A stretch of 64,000 nucleotides of DNA from Prochlorococcus sp. AG-436-C14 (GTDB lineage: Bacteria > Cyanobacteriota > Cyanobacteriia > PCC-6307 > Cyanobiaceae). Positions within the stretch are counted from its first letter, which is position 1, and every line of letters starts with the position of its first letter. Below are positions 29,244-39,627 of the stretch, piece after piece. A model generated the notes under the pieces. That model searched no databases. It saw nothing but the letters and a program-made list of their open reading frames with translations, and had not been told where the DNA came from. The DNA is taken from NCBI GenBank assembly GCA_003209755.1, contig QCPD01000008.1, forward strand, positions 1 to 64,000, given 5' to 3'. The position numbers and the translations under genes are program-made.

Positions 29244-30035
29244 GTGATTTCATCAACTTCAGAAACAATATTATCTATTGAAGATCTTCATGCCACTGTT
29301 GAGGATCAAGAGATACTTCATGGAGTCAATCTTGTAGTAAAAGAAGGAGAAATCCATGCGATTATGGGTCGCAATGGAAGCGGAAAAAGTACGCTTTCAA
29401 AAGTTATAGCTGGTCATCCATCTTACAAAGTTTTATCGGGATCTATCCAATTTAAAGGCAAGGATATTCTTGAGCTAGAACCTGAGGAAAGAGCAAGAAT
29501 TGGTATTTTTCTTGGTTTCCAATACCCAGTAGAAATTCCTGGTGTCAGTAATCTAGAGTTCTTAAGAGTTGCCACCAATTCAAGAAGAAAAGAATTACTT
29601 AAAAGTGAATTAGATACTTTTGAATTCGAAGATCTAGTAAAAGAAAGATTGAAAATAGTTGAAATGGATCCAGCCTTTCTAGAAAGAAGCGTAAATGAGG
29701 GTTTTTCTGGCGGAGAAAAAAAACGCAATGAGATTCTTCAAATGGCTCTTCTTGAACCGATCATATCAATACTCGATGAAACTGACTCAGGACTTGATAT
29801 TGATGCTCTAAGGATTGTTGCATCTGGGATCAATAAACTCTCGCAACCAAATTCGGCAACAATTTTAATCACCCATTATCAAAGACTTCTCAATGAAATT
29901 ACTCCTGACTTTGTACACATAATGGCTGATGGAAAAATAATAAAAACTGGCAACAAAGAACTAGCCATTGACCTTGAGAAATCAGGATATGACTTTATTG
30001 ACAAAGATACCAAAGAGAAGGAAATGGCAAAATGA
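29244..30035 (+). CDS. sufC: Fe-S assembly ATPase SufC
   Basis: The 263-aa ABC-type ATPase has Walker [10 protein letters not shown] (42-50), the signature [11 protein letters not shown] and Walker [17 protein letters not shown], the version with SufC's D-loop. It powers conformational change of the SufBCD complex. Translation starts at GTG 29244, 50 nt after sufB. The 3' end overlaps sufD by 4 nt (ATGA). Confidence 0.95.
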   Translation: MISSTSETILSIEDLHATVEDQEILHGVNLVVKEGEIHAIMGRNGSGKSTLSKVIAGHPSYKVLSGSIQFKGKDILELEPEERARIGIFLGFQYPVEIPGVSNLEFLRVATNSRRKELLKSELDTFEFEDLVKERLKIVEMDPAFLERSVNEGFSGGEKKRNEILQMALLEPIISILDETDSGLDIDALRIVASGINKLSQPNSATILITHYQRLLNEITPDFVHIMADGKIIKTGNKELAIDLEKSGYDFIDKDTKEKEMAK

Positions 30036-31282
30036 AATCATCAACTATTTGCAAAGAGTGGCTTGACTCTCTTCCGCCAACTCAAGGTTATTTAAAAAAC
30101 GAACAATCAATAGGACGAGAATTTCTCTTGGAGAAAGGGATGCCCTCTAAGAAAGATGAAGCATGGCGATTATCCAACTTCAATAAGTTAAATAGTTTTT
30201 TGTCATTACCAACAATTATCGATAGCGAAGATATTAAATCTGAATTTAAATCTATCTTTCCCGAAAAGGATGAAAACAGAGAAAGAATTATAATTAATCC
30301 TAATAAAAATCCAATATTAAATATAAATCTACCTAATGGAATTGAGAAGCTGAGCAACAGAGAAATCGAAGAGAATCTTGGACAAATAGTTAAGTCAACT
30401 AATATAAAAAATGACATTTCAGTATGTCTTAATCAGTTAACAAGCTTAGAGCTTCTAGCTTTAAAAGTTAAACGTAATTTCAATCACTCTTTAGAGATAG
30501 TAATTCCATCAATAGAGGAAAAGTCAATCTCAACTAGAATCTTTCTCCTTATAGAAGAGGGAGCAAAATTAGATCTTTTACAAATTTTCATTGGTAATAA
30601 TAATTCAGCACAAAATCATTTAATCGAAATCAAACTAGAGTCTAAAGTTGAGTTAACTCATGGATTAATTTCTTTGGGTGAAGAGAAAGACTCCTCCTCA
30701 ATTTGCACTTTAGCGGTAGAACAATCAGAGAAAAGCAAATACTCTCTTCATTCAATTCATCATGGTTGGGATTATGCCCGATTTGAACCAAGAATAATTC
30801 AAAGTAAAGGAGAAGCTTCAACAATGATCAAAGGGCTTCAAGTCACTAAATCAAAAGAGCAAATAGCCACTCACTCTTTAATTAGATTTGAAGGTCCAAA
30901 TGGAAAGCTTGATCAATTACAAAAAGCCGTAGCTTCTGAACATTCCCATTGCATTTTTAATGGTTCTATTGAAGTTCCTCAAAAAGCACAAAAAACAGAA
31001 GCTTCGCAGCTCAGTAGAAATTTATTACTTTCCAAGCGCGCCAGAATAGATACTAAACCAGAGCTTGAAATAGTTGCTGATGATGTTAGGTGTACTCATG
31101 GAGCAACTGTCAGCCAACTCCAAGATGAGGAATTATTTTATTTACTTAGTAGAGGTATTGATAATAAACATGCTAATTCTTTGTTATTAAAAGGATATTA
31201 TGATGAAGTAATTTCAAGCTTTCCTAAAAGTGCTAAAAAGTGGAATTTTATTGAAAAGTTAATACAAGATATAAAAAAGTGA
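30032..31282 (+). CDS. sufD: Fe-S cluster assembly protein SufD
   Basis: The 416-aa protein shares the C-terminal SufB/D beta-helix domain ([46 protein letters not shown]). The N-terminal half is divergent, as is normal for SufD. It forms a heterodimer with SufB and is needed for iron acquisition by the scaffold. It overlaps both neighbours by 4 nt, indicating translational coupling. Confidence 0.93.
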   Translation: MKSSTICKEWLDSLPPTQGYLKNEQSIGREFLLEKGMPSKKDEAWRLSNFNKLNSFLSLPTIIDSEDIKSEFKSIFPEKDENRERIIINPNKNPILNINLPNGIEKLSNREIEENLGQIVKSTNIKNDISVCLNQLTSLELLALKVKRNFNHSLEIVIPSIEEKSISTRIFLLIEEGAKLDLLQIFIGNNNSAQNHLIEIKLESKVELTHGLISLGEEKDSSSICTLAVEQSEKSKYSLHSIHHGWDYARFEPRIIQSKGEASTMIKGLQVTKSKEQIATHSLIRFEGPNGKLDQLQKAVASEHSHCIFNGSIEVPQKAQKTEASQLSRNLLLSKRARIDTKPELEIVADDVRCTHGATVSQLQDEELFYLLSRGIDNKHANSLLLKGYYDEVISSFPKSAKKWNFIEKLIQDIKK

Positions 31283-32526
31283 ATCATTTAATAAAAAAGA
31301 TTGCTGAAAAAAGTAGAAATGATTTTCCACTATTTAATGGACATCAAAATAATTTAATATATTTAGATCATGCAGCTACTAGTCAAAAGCCACAAGCAGT
31401 TATAGATTCTCTAAAAAAATACTATAGCTTTCAAAACGCTAATGTTCATAGAGGTGCTCATCAGATGAGTGCAATCGCAACAGAAAAATTTGAAAATTCA
31501 AGAAAGTTAACAGCAAATTTTATTAATAGTAATAATGAAAAAGAGATTATTTTTACTAGAAATGCTACGGAAGCTATCAACCTTGTAGCGTATACATGGG
31601 GAAATTATGAACTTAAGGAAAACGACGAAATCCTCATAAGTTTAATGGAACATCATAGCAATATTGTTCCTTGGCAATTAATAGCCAATGCAAAAAAGTG
31701 CAAGCTCATTTATATCAATATTGATAAAAATGGAGAATTAGACCTTGGTGATTTTAGAAAAAAATTGAGTGATAAAACTAAAATAGTAAGTCTTGTTCAT
31801 GTAAGTAATACACTAGGTTGTTGTAATCCTATCGAGGAAATTTCAGACCTTGCACATCAAAAAGGTAGCTTAGTTCTTTTAGATGCTTGCCAAAGTCTTG
31901 CTCATAAACCTATAGATATTAAAAAGCTTGGAATTGATTTTCTGGCAGGATCTTCTCATAAACTTTGCGGACCTACTGGAATAGGTTTTTTATGGGGTAA
32001 AGAAGAAATTTTAAAAAAAATTCCTCCTTTCCTTGGTGGTGGAGAAATGATTAATGAAGTTTTTAAGGATAATAGTACTTGGGCAGACTTACCGCATAAA
32101 TTTGAAGCGGGTACACCAGCTATTGGAGAAGCAATCGGTATGGGAACTGCACTTAATTATTTACAATCAATTGGATTAAACGAAATCCATAATTACGAGA
32201 AAGAATTAACAAAATATCTTTTTGAAAAATTAGAAGAGATAGATGATTTAAAGATTCTTGGTCCTAGCCCTTTAATTCAGCCTGATAGAGGACCATTAGC
32301 AACTTTTTATATAAAAGGTATTCACTCTAATGATGTTGCTGAGTTACTCGATAACAGCAATATATGCATAAGGAGTGGACATCATTGCTGCCAACCACTT
32401 CATCGCTTCTATGGGATAAAAAGCACAGCCAGAGCAAGCTTGAGTTTTACATCTACTCCATCAGAAATTGATTCTCTTGCTGAAGAACTAAAATCAGTAA
32501 TTTCTTTTTTAAAGAAAAATTCTTAA
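31279..32526 (+). CDS. sufS: Cysteine desulfurase SufS
   Basis: The 415-aa PLP enzyme has the lysine that binds the cofactor at K228 (GSSHKLCGPTG), the conserved EHHSN, and the persulfide cysteine at 370 in RSGHHCCQPLH. It removes sulfur from cysteine for Fe-S assembly. The C-terminal motif is of the group II SufS type, which normally needs SufE; no sufE is in the window. It converges with an S9 peptidase gene, overlapping 4 nt. Confidence 0.95.
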   Translation: MNHLIKKIAEKSRNDFPLFNGHQNNLIYLDHAATSQKPQAVIDSLKKYYSFQNANVHRGAHQMSAIATEKFENSRKLTANFINSNNEKEIIFTRNATEAINLVAYTWGNYELKENDEILISLMEHHSNIVPWQLIANAKKCKLIYINIDKNGELDLGDFRKKLSDKTKIVSLVHVSNTLGCCNPIEEISDLAHQKGSLVLLDACQSLAHKPIDIKKLGIDFLAGSSHKLCGPTGIGFLWGKEEILKKIPPFLGGGEMINEVFKDNSTWADLPHKFEAGTPAIGEAIGMGTALNYLQSIGLNEIHNYEKELTKYLFEKLEEIDDLKILGPSPLIQPDRGPLATFYIKGIHSNDVAELLDNSNICIRSGHHCCQPLHRFYGIKSTARASLSFTSTPSEIDSLAEELKSVISFLKKNS

Positions 32527-34457
32527 ATATTCAGATATTGTCTAAAAAAAGCCTCTGTTTTTTTTAATACATCAACTTTAATTTTACCGTCCTTAAATCC
32601 ATGACCTTCGTTCTCAAATAAATTTATTTCCAATGGAATTCGACGTTTTAATAATTCATCTTTGATTGCAATAGATTGATCAGAAGGTATAATTTTATCT
32701 TTTAATCCATGAAATAAAATTAATGGCTTGTTGATAGAATTAACATTTTCAATTGGTGATCTTTTAAGATATTTTTCATGATCAGTTTGTATATTGCCTA
32801 TTAAATAATCCAAATAAAATTCTTCAAATCTATGCGTTGAATTAGCCATACCTATCAAATCAGTTACAGCATATTTACATGCCCCGATATTAAAAATATC
32901 AGTAGATATCAAACAACCTAAAGCTGTAAAACCCGATGCGCTACTCCCTACAATTGCGATACGATCCTTATCAGCCTTACCAGATGCAATCAATGTCTGA
33001 GCTGCCTTAGTGCAATCCAAAACATCGATTACTCCCCAATTACCTTGCAACCGATCTCTATATTTCCTACCGAAACCAGAAGAGCCTCCATAATTAACAT
33101 CGACAACAGCCCAACCTCTTGATGTCCAAAATTGCACCTCTAGATCCAAACCACAACTAGCCATACCAGTTGGTCCGCTATGACTTTTCACCAATAAAGG
33201 AGGTAATAATACTTGTTTATTAAGAGGCGGATAATACCAAGCATGAACATTCTCTTCATTCGTTCCGATAAACCAAAAAGATTCGCCAATACTTATTTCC
33301 TTTGAATCTAAGCTAAATGAAGAGGCAGGAGTATGTTCCCAACTTTTATGCAATAGATCTATTTCAAAAATTCCTTCAGTAATTTCTGAACTGCTGGCAA
33401 TTGCAACAAGTTTATTGTTATGAGAATGAAGACCCGAAAACTCAATAAAAGGCTGATCAAAAGTAATGATAGATCCATTTTCTTGAAATAAAGCTAAAGA
33501 CCAAATTCCTTCCTGAGCAAAAACTCCAACGATATCATCTCCCACACATGAAAAACTCGACATCCCTAGGACCCATTGCGGAAAAGCAATTTCAGCCTTA
33601 ATAGTCCATTGGTTCTGAGAAATAGTAATTGAATTATTATTAATATCAGCTTTAATCTGCGTGATATTCCACCAGCCACTACTATCTTCAGCGACAAAAA
33701 GATCGCCTCTATCGGACCAAATTGGATTAAAAAATGATACTTTTTCTGCGCATTTTAAATATTCATTATTAAAATTTACTATATTAATTATATTAATATT
33801 TTCATCTAATTTAGCTAATTTTAATTCATTTAAATCCCAAGGCATTGAAGTATTTTCCCATTCAACCCATGCCAATTTTCTATCTTTAGAATTCAGCGCA
33901 AGATAACCTAATAATCCCTGAGATGAATAAATAAATTTTGGATATTGATCAGTCTTTTTTAAAGAATAAGAAACTATATGATCTCCTTCTTCATCTTCCA
34001 TCAATCCAATCCAAATATTTTTTTCAAGGTCAATTACGCCACCTGCAAGAAAATAATTATGTTTTTTTGTAAGACAAATTGATTTTATTTTAGGTATGAA
34101 TTTAAAAGAAGAGGATTTTTCATTTTCTTCCTCATAAGACCAAGCTCTCATCCATAAGCAGTTGTCTTTATTGTCCACCCAAGTCAATATCAGATCTGAT
34201 CCATCAAGAGTAGCTGTTAAAGGAGCACCACCATATCCATGAATTTTTGTCCTTAAATCAATTGGATGCGGTGTTAGCTCCTGAGGTAATACGTCTTTTT
34301 GTCCCCAAGGTCTAATTAAAGCTGTAGTTCTTCCCTTTTCGTTGGGTCTTTGTTCTAACCATAGAACCCAATCACCTATTATCCGAGGCTCTTTAAATAT
34401 GGGGGCTTCTCCATAAACTTTCTCAGCTTCCAAGGTTCTCATTGTTTTGTTCTTCAT
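32523..34457 (-). CDS. S9 family prolyl-oligopeptidase-type serine peptidase
   Basis: The 644-aa protein has an N-terminal beta-propeller region with weak repeats. The C-terminal alpha/beta-hydrolase domain has the nucleophile in GSSASG, GGSSGFGRKYRDRLQGNWG, aspartate in HGLKDKIIP and histidine in NEGHGF. This fits acylaminoacyl/dipeptidyl peptidase-like S9C members, which cleave short peptides in the cytosol. No signal peptide is evident. Confidence 0.88.
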   Translation of the reverse strand: MKNKTMRTLEAEKVYGEAPIFKEPRIIGDWVLWLEQRPNEKGRTTALIRPWGQKDVLPQELTPHPIDLRTKIHGYGGAPLTATLDGSDLILTWVDNKDNCLWMRAWSYEEENEKSSSFKFIPKIKSICLTKKHNYFLAGGVIDLEKNIWIGLMEDEEGDHIVSYSLKKTDQYPKFIYSSQGLLGYLALNSKDRKLAWVEWENTSMPWDLNELKLAKLDENINIINIVNFNNEYLKCAEKVSFFNPIWSDRGDLFVAEDSSGWWNITQIKADINNNSITISQNQWTIKAEIAFPQWVLGMSSFSCVGDDIVGVFAQEGIWSLALFQENGSIITFDQPFIEFSGLHSHNNKLVAIASSSEITEGIFEIDLLHKSWEHTPASSFSLDSKEISIGESFWFIGTNEENVHAWYYPPLNKQVLLPPLLVKSHSGPTGMASCGLDLEVQFWTSRGWAVVDVNYGGSSGFGRKYRDRLQGNWGVIDVLDCTKAAQTLIASGKADKDRIAIVGSSASGFTALGCLISTDIFNIGACKYAVTDLIGMANSTHRFEEFYLDYLIGNIQTDHEKYLKRSPIENVNSINKPLILFHGLKDKIIPSDQSIAIKDELLKRRIPLEINLFENEGHGFKDGKIKVDVLKKTEAFFRQYLNI

Positions 34458-34537
34458 TGATGTTGAGAGTCAATGATTAATTCACTCATGGAACTTAAAA
34501 CAAAGTAAAGTATAAAAGTTGTTGTCTTAAGACTCCT

Positions 34538-35146
34538 TTGGCTGGCAGTTTTGCTCAACTTGCAAAAAATGCAGAAAAAAAGAAGCCCTCAATTTCAGTT
34601 TCGAAAGAACCTGTCAAGAATCCCCCTTTGAAGGTATATCAATTGGGACACGAGGCTTTAAGAACTCCAGCTAATCGTATCGTCAAAGTTGATGATTCAA
34701 TTCGAAAGTTAGTGAAAAATATGCTCATAACTATGTATTCATCAAAAGGTATTGGTTTAGCAGCACCTCAAGTAGGAATACAAAAGAGATTGTTAGTTAT
34801 TGATTTAAATTTTGAAGATCCAAATGCCCCACCGATGGTATTTATAAATCCTGAGATAATTTCATCTAGTGCAAGCTTAGATACATATGAAGAAGGTTGT
34901 CTAAGTATCCCTGGTGTTTACCTGAATGTTTTAAGACCCTCTTCAATCAAATTAAGTTATAGAGATGAAATGGGTAGACCAAAAAAAATGAATGCAGATG
35001 GTCTAATGGCAAGATGCATTCAGCACGAAATAGATCACCTAAATGGTGTCTGTTTTGTTGATAAAGTAACTGATGAAGAAGAGCTGAAAAAACAATTAAA
35101 TGAGAATAACTTCAATCAAAGCGATGTAATAAAAGAAACGAATTGA
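34538..35146 (+). CDS. def: Peptide deformylase
   Basis: The 202-aa protein has the three PDF motifs: GIGLAAPQVG, EEGCLSIPG and QHEIDHLNG, which supply the metal ligands cysteine and two histidines. It removes the formyl group from new proteins. The frame opens at TTG 34538. An extended N-terminus of about 30 residues precedes the fold, as in other cyanobacterial type 1B enzymes; an internal start cannot be excluded. Confidence 0.93.
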   Translation: MAGSFAQLAKNAEKKKPSISVSKEPVKNPPLKVYQLGHEALRTPANRIVKVDDSIRKLVKNMLITMYSSKGIGLAAPQVGIQKRLLVIDLNFEDPNAPPMVFINPEIISSSASLDTYEEGCLSIPGVYLNVLRPSSIKLSYRDEMGRPKKMNADGLMARCIQHEIDHLNGVCFVDKVTDEEELKKQLNENNFNQSDVIKETN

Positions 35147-35214
35147 AAGACTCTATACCTTTGAACTATAAATAATCGCATTAGATTCTTATTATTGGTC
35201 TCTCCTCAAATTCA

Positions 35215-35550
35215 ATGACAACAATTTTCGATAAAATTCTTAATGGTGAAATTCCTTGTGATGAGGTTTTTAGTGATAACAAATGCTTAGCTTTCAAAGA
35301 TATTACTCCTCAAGCACCCACTCACATTTTAATAATTCCTAGAAAACCTATTCAAAGTCTGCAAGATATAAAAAAAGAAGATCAAGAATTACTGGGTCAC
35401 TTACTGCTAAAAGGGACCGAAATTGCCAATGCCGCGGGTTTAAAAAGTTGGAGAACCATAATTAATACAGGAGAAGAAGCAGGGCAAACAGTATTTCACT
35501 TACATATTCATATCATTGGCGGAAGGAAATTAAGTTGGCCACCTGGATAA
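35215..35550 (+). CDS. HIT-family nucleotide hydrolase (HinT-like)
   Basis: The 111-aa protein has the histidine triad HLHIHIIGG near its C-terminus and the N-terminal TIFDKILNGEIP typical of HinT/PKCI proteins, which hydrolyse AMP-lysine or AMP-amino-acid conjugates. Complete, with an ATG start. Confidence 0.92.
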   Translation: MTTIFDKILNGEIPCDEVFSDNKCLAFKDITPQAPTHILIIPRKPIQSLQDIKKEDQELLGHLLLKGTEIANAAGLKSWRTIINTGEEAGQTVFHLHIHIIGGRKLSWPPG

Positions 35551-35601
35551 ATAATTCATTTTCATGATTTTCCTGATCAATCAGAACGATTGCCTTACTG
35601 G

Positions 35602-35621
35602 CTGAGTAACTGACTCAGTTT
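35602..35621 (+). terminator. Possible terminator downstream of the HIT gene
   Basis: CTGAGT (35602-35607) and ACTCAG (35613-35618) form a 6-bp hairpin with a 5-nt loop, followed by only TTT. It is weak but lies 51 nt after the stop codon of the HIT gene. Confidence 0.35.
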
Positions 35622-35633
35622 CACCCATCAATG

Positions 35634-35659
35634 CGCTATAAGGTATTTAACTTATAGCG
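35634..35659. repeat. 9-bp perfect inverted repeat just before a start codon
   Basis: CGCTATAAG (35634-35642) and CTTATAGCG (35651-35659) are separated by 8 nt, and the ATG of the following gene begins at 35664. It could be an operator or an RNA hairpin that hides the ribosome-binding region. No T-run follows, so it is not a terminator. Confidence 0.5.
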
Positions 35660-35663
35660 TAAA

Positions 35664-35945
35664 ATGGATTCCCAAACTGCTGCAGATAAAAACAGCTTTA
35701 TAAATAAAGTAAACACAAATTTACAAGATTTTTGGTCAAATCTTAGTGAAAACCAGCAATCTATTTTAAAAAGAATATGGTCAATTTTAACTTACAAATG
35801 GCAATGGCAGATAATTCTGAATGCTCCTTTTTTGTTTGTTTGGACGCTAGATCAAACTATTCCTGCTGTTCACTCTTTTGATATGCAGCTTATTTCTTCT
35901 CTACCAATACCAACGATCATAAAAACATATTTGGGTTTTAGCTAA
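35664..35945 (+). CDS. Hypothetical protein with C-terminal membrane-associating region
   Basis: The 93-aa protein has a polar helical N-terminus (NTNLQDFWSNLSENQQSILKRIWSIL) and an aromatic, hydrophobic stretch (WQWQIILNAPFLFVWTLDQTIP) that may be a membrane helix. No domain is recognised. It precedes the SbmA/BacA-like ABC protein by 123 nt on the same strand, and a strong inverted repeat abuts its start. Confidence 0.6.
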   Translation: MDSQTAADKNSFINKVNTNLQDFWSNLSENQQSILKRIWSILTYKWQWQIILNAPFLFVWTLDQTIPAVHSFDMQLISSLPIPTIIKTYLGFS

Positions 35946-36068
35946 TATATAAAAATAAATGACTTTGATGGGTTTCTGCTCTGAAAAAAAACTTCAAATT
36001 AACTTAAAAAAATAAGCTAACCTTATTGCTAATCAAGTATTTATTGACTTTGAAATAATCAAATTAAT

Positions 36069-38057
36069 ATGACCTCATCAATTTCGAAAGCTCAAAAAGG
36101 GCTAGTAAGCCAACTTATTAAATTAAGAAAGCTTACTCAGCCATATTTTCTACCTTATACAAAAAACAATGGCTGGCTATTTATCTATTTATTAATAGCT
36201 TTATTATTTTGTGTAGGCGGAACAGTTCTATTTTTACTAACAGGTTTAATGAGCCTGTTAACCAACTTAGCTCCAGAGATAACTAACCAATTTTTAGCAG
36301 GTGTTCAAAATTCTTTAAAGGTAATATGGGATGGTCCCTCAGGAATAATCATTTCAAGCTTATTTGCATTAGGACTTTTTTCATTTATCACAATAAGAGG
36401 TCAATTAAGACAAAGAAGATGGATACCCTGGCTCTTCCTAGGTCTAATAATTTTAATGCTGGTATCTGTTAATGGTATTAATGCTGGAATTAGTTTTCTT
36501 GTAAGAGATATCACTAATGGTTTAATACAAAAAGATGAAAATGCAAGTTATAAGAATTTGTGGATTTTAGGAATTTGTTTTTTTGCAGCATTACCCATAA
36601 GAAGTTTTCAATTTTATTTCACAGCTAAACTTCAACTTTTATGGAGAGAATGGCTATCAAAAAACCTCATAAATGATTACTTAGAAGATCGTACATATTA
36701 TATTTTAAATCCAAATGAAGAATCCGAAACAAATATCGATAATCCTGATCAACGGATTACAGAAGATGCTAAAGATTTTACTGAACAAATAATTGATTTA
36801 TCAATAAATATTTTTGATTCTCTTTTAGTATTTTCCTTAAATATTTTTATTTTATTGAGTATTAGCAAAGAGTTAACAACAGCTCTAATTTTATACGCAA
36901 CAATTGTTTCAGCCTTGCTCATATTTGCAAGTAAAAAGCTTTTTGCAATAAATTATGATCAACTAAGATTTGAAGCTGACTTTAGATATGGGCTAGTTCA
37001 TGTAAGAAATAATGCAGAATCAATTGCTTTTTATTCTGGTGAAAACCAAGAAGAAAATGAAGTTTTTAGAAGATTAAATTCTGTGGTAGAAAATTTCAAC
37101 TTACTCATCATTTGGGAAGCATTTCTTAGGGTTTTACAACGTTCAGGAATATATGGCAGTGTATTTATTCCATTCATAATACTTGCTGCTCCAATTCTTA
37201 GTGGCGAAATGGACTATGGGGAATTTGCACAAGCAAGATTAAATTACAGCCTTCTTGAAGGATCTCTATTTTTTATAATCTATAAAATTGAGAAATTAGC
37301 AAGATTCTCTGCATCTATAGGCAGACTTGAAGGATTTCAATCAAACATGAATGAGGTCAAAAGTAACCAATTTGATGACTTCAAAGTGGAAATCAAAACG
37401 AACGATTCTATTATTCTTAAAAATGTAAGTATCAAAACTCCAGGAAAGGATAATTACCTAATTAATAACTTAAATCTTAGTATTGACTCTGGTCAAAGTT
37501 TACTTGTTGTAGGACCTTCTGGTTGCGGCAAGACTTCTTTACTTAGAGCGATTAGCGGTCTCTGGGCAATCCAATCTGGTGTAATAGAAACACCCTCAAA
37601 TGGTGATTTACTCTTTATCCCTCAAAAACCATATATGACTCTTGGTACTTTAAGAGAACAGCTTTGTTACCCATTAAATAAAAATAGATTCAGTGATGAT
37701 CACCTAAAAGCCGTTTTAGAGGAAGTTAAGTTACCTCAAATTATCCAAAGGTATCCGGACCTAGATATCAAACAAGATTGGCAAAGGCTATTATCTCTTG
37801 GAGAGCAACAAAGGTTAGCTTTCGCAAGACTTTTACTAAATTCGCCTAAATATGTTGTTTTAGATGAAGCAACAAGTGCACTAGACGTAAATACAGAAAA
37901 ACATCTTTATGAACTTCTTAACCATCGTGATATGGCATGCATTAGCGTTGGTCATAGGCCAACCTTGAAGAACTATCATGAAACTGTCCTTGAAATCACT
38001 GAAAACCAAGGTTGGCGATTAATGCCTGCTGCAAGTTACAAATTTACAGAGAACTAG
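36069..38057 (+). CDS. SbmA/BacA-like ABC transporter (fused permease-ATPase)
   Basis: The 662-aa protein has five to six helices in its first 400 residues, with the family element WREWLSKNLINDYLEDRTYY. A nucleotide-binding domain follows with Walker A GPSGCGKTS, a signature of the form LSLGEQQRLAFARLL and Walker B YVVLDEATSALD. This ABCD/SbmA group moves peptides, cobalamin or fatty acyl compounds; the substrate is unknown here. An hli gene follows after 9 nt. Confidence 0.85.
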   Translation: MTSSISKAQKGLVSQLIKLRKLTQPYFLPYTKNNGWLFIYLLIALLFCVGGTVLFLLTGLMSLLTNLAPEITNQFLAGVQNSLKVIWDGPSGIIISSLFALGLFSFITIRGQLRQRRWIPWLFLGLIILMLVSVNGINAGISFLVRDITNGLIQKDENASYKNLWILGICFFAALPIRSFQFYFTAKLQLLWREWLSKNLINDYLEDRTYYILNPNEESETNIDNPDQRITEDAKDFTEQIIDLSINIFDSLLVFSLNIFILLSISKELTTALILYATIVSALLIFASKKLFAINYDQLRFEADFRYGLVHVRNNAESIAFYSGENQEENEVFRRLNSVVENFNLLIIWEAFLRVLQRSGIYGSVFIPFIILAAPILSGEMDYGEFAQARLNYSLLEGSLFFIIYKIEKLARFSASIGRLEGFQSNMNEVKSNQFDDFKVEIKTNDSIILKNVSIKTPGKDNYLINNLNLSIDSGQSLLVVGPSGCGKTSLLRAISGLWAIQSGVIETPSNGDLLFIPQKPYMTLGTLREQLCYPLNKNRFSDDHLKAVLEEVKLPQIIQRYPDLDIKQDWQRLLSLGEQQRLAFARLLLNSPKYVVLDEATSALDVNTEKHLYELLNHRDMACISVGHRPTLKNYHETVLEITENQGWRLMPAASYKFTEN

Positions 38058-38066
38058 TGAATTTTT

Positions 38067-38309
38067 ATGAACTCAAATACCGAAACAAATCAAGAGAGCC
38101 AGTCAACAGAGCCAGAAAAAACTGATTCAGAACTTAAAAATCTTTCACCGAGCGCAACGACAAATGATATTCCTCAATTTGGCTGGAGTGGATATGCAGA
38201 GAGAATAAATGGAAGATTTGCAATGATTGGTCTAATGGCAGTTCTAGTTGTAGAAGCTCTTAGCAAGATATCTTTTTTGGAATGGGCTGGAATAATTAGT
38301 AAACAATAA
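38067..38309 (+). CDS. hli: High-light-inducible protein with polar N-terminal extension
   Basis: The 80-aa protein has a 40-residue polar, acidic N-terminus and then the chlorophyll-binding helix with ERINGRFAMIGLMA. Hli proteins protect the photosystems in thylakoids. It starts 9 nt after the ABC transporter stop and converges on ycf66. The longer form differs from the 48-aa hli at 6.8 kb, so the two are distinct paralogue types. Confidence 0.92.
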   Translation: MNSNTETNQESQSTEPEKTDSELKNLSPSATTNDIPQFGWSGYAERINGRFAMIGLMAVLVVEALSKISFLEWAGIISKQ

Positions 38310-38317
38310 TTGTTGGA

Positions 38318-39286
38318 CTAATCATCAAATCTTGAACTGTTATCTCTTGGTCTCCCCTTTCTTGTGGATGATGAATAAGAGCTTTTAGAAGATGGTCTTT
38401 CATTAGTAGAGCTTGAACCTGAATTTCTTGCGGGTCTTCTACTAGCTCGTCTTACCCCTTTTTCAGTACTAGAGAAGGCAGCATCTTCAATACTATTGTT
38501 AGTTTTAGCAGGCCTACTAGATCCAGTAGAAGGCCTAGTTGAATTATCAGAATTAAGTCTTGAAGATGGAGCTTGTGAGGGACTAGTGGCTCCATTCCTT
38601 CTGCGAGTTGATTTTTGATCATTTGCGATAGGACGAGTACCTCGTCGAGTTTCTTGTCGGCTAGTTCGTCTATCTCCAAAGCTTGATGCTCTATCTGAAG
38701 AGGATTCTGAATTTTTAAATCTTTCCATTCTCCTATCTCTTTCAGCTCCTTGAGAGTTAATTTCTGAAGAACTTATATTTCTTGGCCTTCTACTTACTGC
38801 CTGCTCAGGTATTGCCGCCCTAGATGGACGTCTTCCATAATTTTCATTATCTGTATATTCTTCTAGATAATCTTCTCTACCTGAAAATCTTCTATTGATA
38901 GGTTGAGATTCCTCAAATCGATCATAATCCATATCTGAGCTTGCTCCAGACAAGCCTCCTCTAGAAGATCTTGGCAACTCAGGTTCATCATCAAAATATG
39001 AAGATCTTCGTGCTTGATCGGTAGCAATTCCTCTCAGTCGAACACTTTCATAAGCAAAGAAAACAGTTGTTCCAGCAAGCAAAAACTGTCCGAACTGAAG
39101 GATGGGATCTAAACGCCATCCTTGAAAAAATAGTATTCCGCCACAGAGCAAACCTATAGCAGCAAAAAACACATCGTAATCTCTTGCCAATGCTGGCTTA
39201 AAAGATCTAAGAAAATATAAGCCAGCTCCGCATACAGCAAGAACTATGCCAACAATGCTGGCCCAATTTAGACTGGCATTGACCAA
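38318..39286 (-). CDS. ycf66: Ycf66 family protein with long disordered tail
   Basis: The 322-aa protein begins with four hydrophobic stretches (about residues 8-90), including the Ycf66 pattern NWASIVGIVLAVCGAGLYFLR and an FFQGWRLDPILQFGQ-like element. About 200 residues of low-complexity S/R/P/N-rich sequence follow and look disordered. Ycf66 occurs in cyanobacteria and some plastids; its function is unknown. It sits between hli and psbX, so a thylakoid role is plausible. Confidence 0.85.
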   Translation of the reverse strand: MVNASLNWASIVGIVLAVCGAGLYFLRSFKPALARDYDVFFAAIGLLCGGILFFQGWRLDPILQFGQFLLAGTTVFFAYESVRLRGIATDQARRSSYFDDEPELPRSSRGGLSGASSDMDYDRFEESQPINRRFSGREDYLEEYTDNENYGRRPSRAAIPEQAVSRRPRNISSSEINSQGAERDRRMERFKNSESSSDRASSFGDRRTSRQETRRGTRPIANDQKSTRRRNGATSPSQAPSSRLNSDNSTRPSTGSSRPAKTNNSIEDAAFSSTEKGVRRASRRPARNSGSSSTNERPSSKSSYSSSTRKGRPRDNSSRFDD

Positions 39287-39369
39287 GTTTGCCCTCTTAA
39301 ATAAACATTTTCAGGTTGAAAACAACCTTATTTGAATCAGTCTATGGCATAAATAGGTGTTTGCTAGGG

Positions 39370-39540
39370 CTATCTACTCAATGCATCTTTTTGACTAACC
39401 CAAATCAATGCAGCAGCAGCAGGTGCAACTACCAAAGCTCCAGCCGCAAGAAAACTCCCTATCATTCCAACAGCAGAACTTGTAGCAACTTCACTAGAAG
39501 CTCCAGCACTTAGGAACAAATTTAATAAATGAAAAGCCAT
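39370..39540 (-). CDS. psbX: Photosystem II protein X
   Basis: Minus-strand reading from ATG 39540 to TAG 39370 gives 56 aa. One transmembrane helix (about 24-48, [20 protein letters not shown]) is followed by the PsbX-like C-terminal [11 protein letters not shown]. PsbX is a small subunit at the edge of PSII near cytochrome b559. The position directly upstream of ycf66 agrees with picocyanobacterial gene order. The N-terminus is longer than in model cyanobacteria. Confidence 0.75.
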   Translation of the reverse strand: MAFHLLNLFLSAGASSEVATSSAVGMIGSFLAAGALVVAPAAAALIWVSQKDALSR

Positions 39541-39627
39541 TTCAGCTAATTCTTATGCAAGACCGAGTAATCTTAAGCAATAAAAGATGATTTATACCAT
39601 CTATTCAATAATGCTTTGAGCTTTGTG

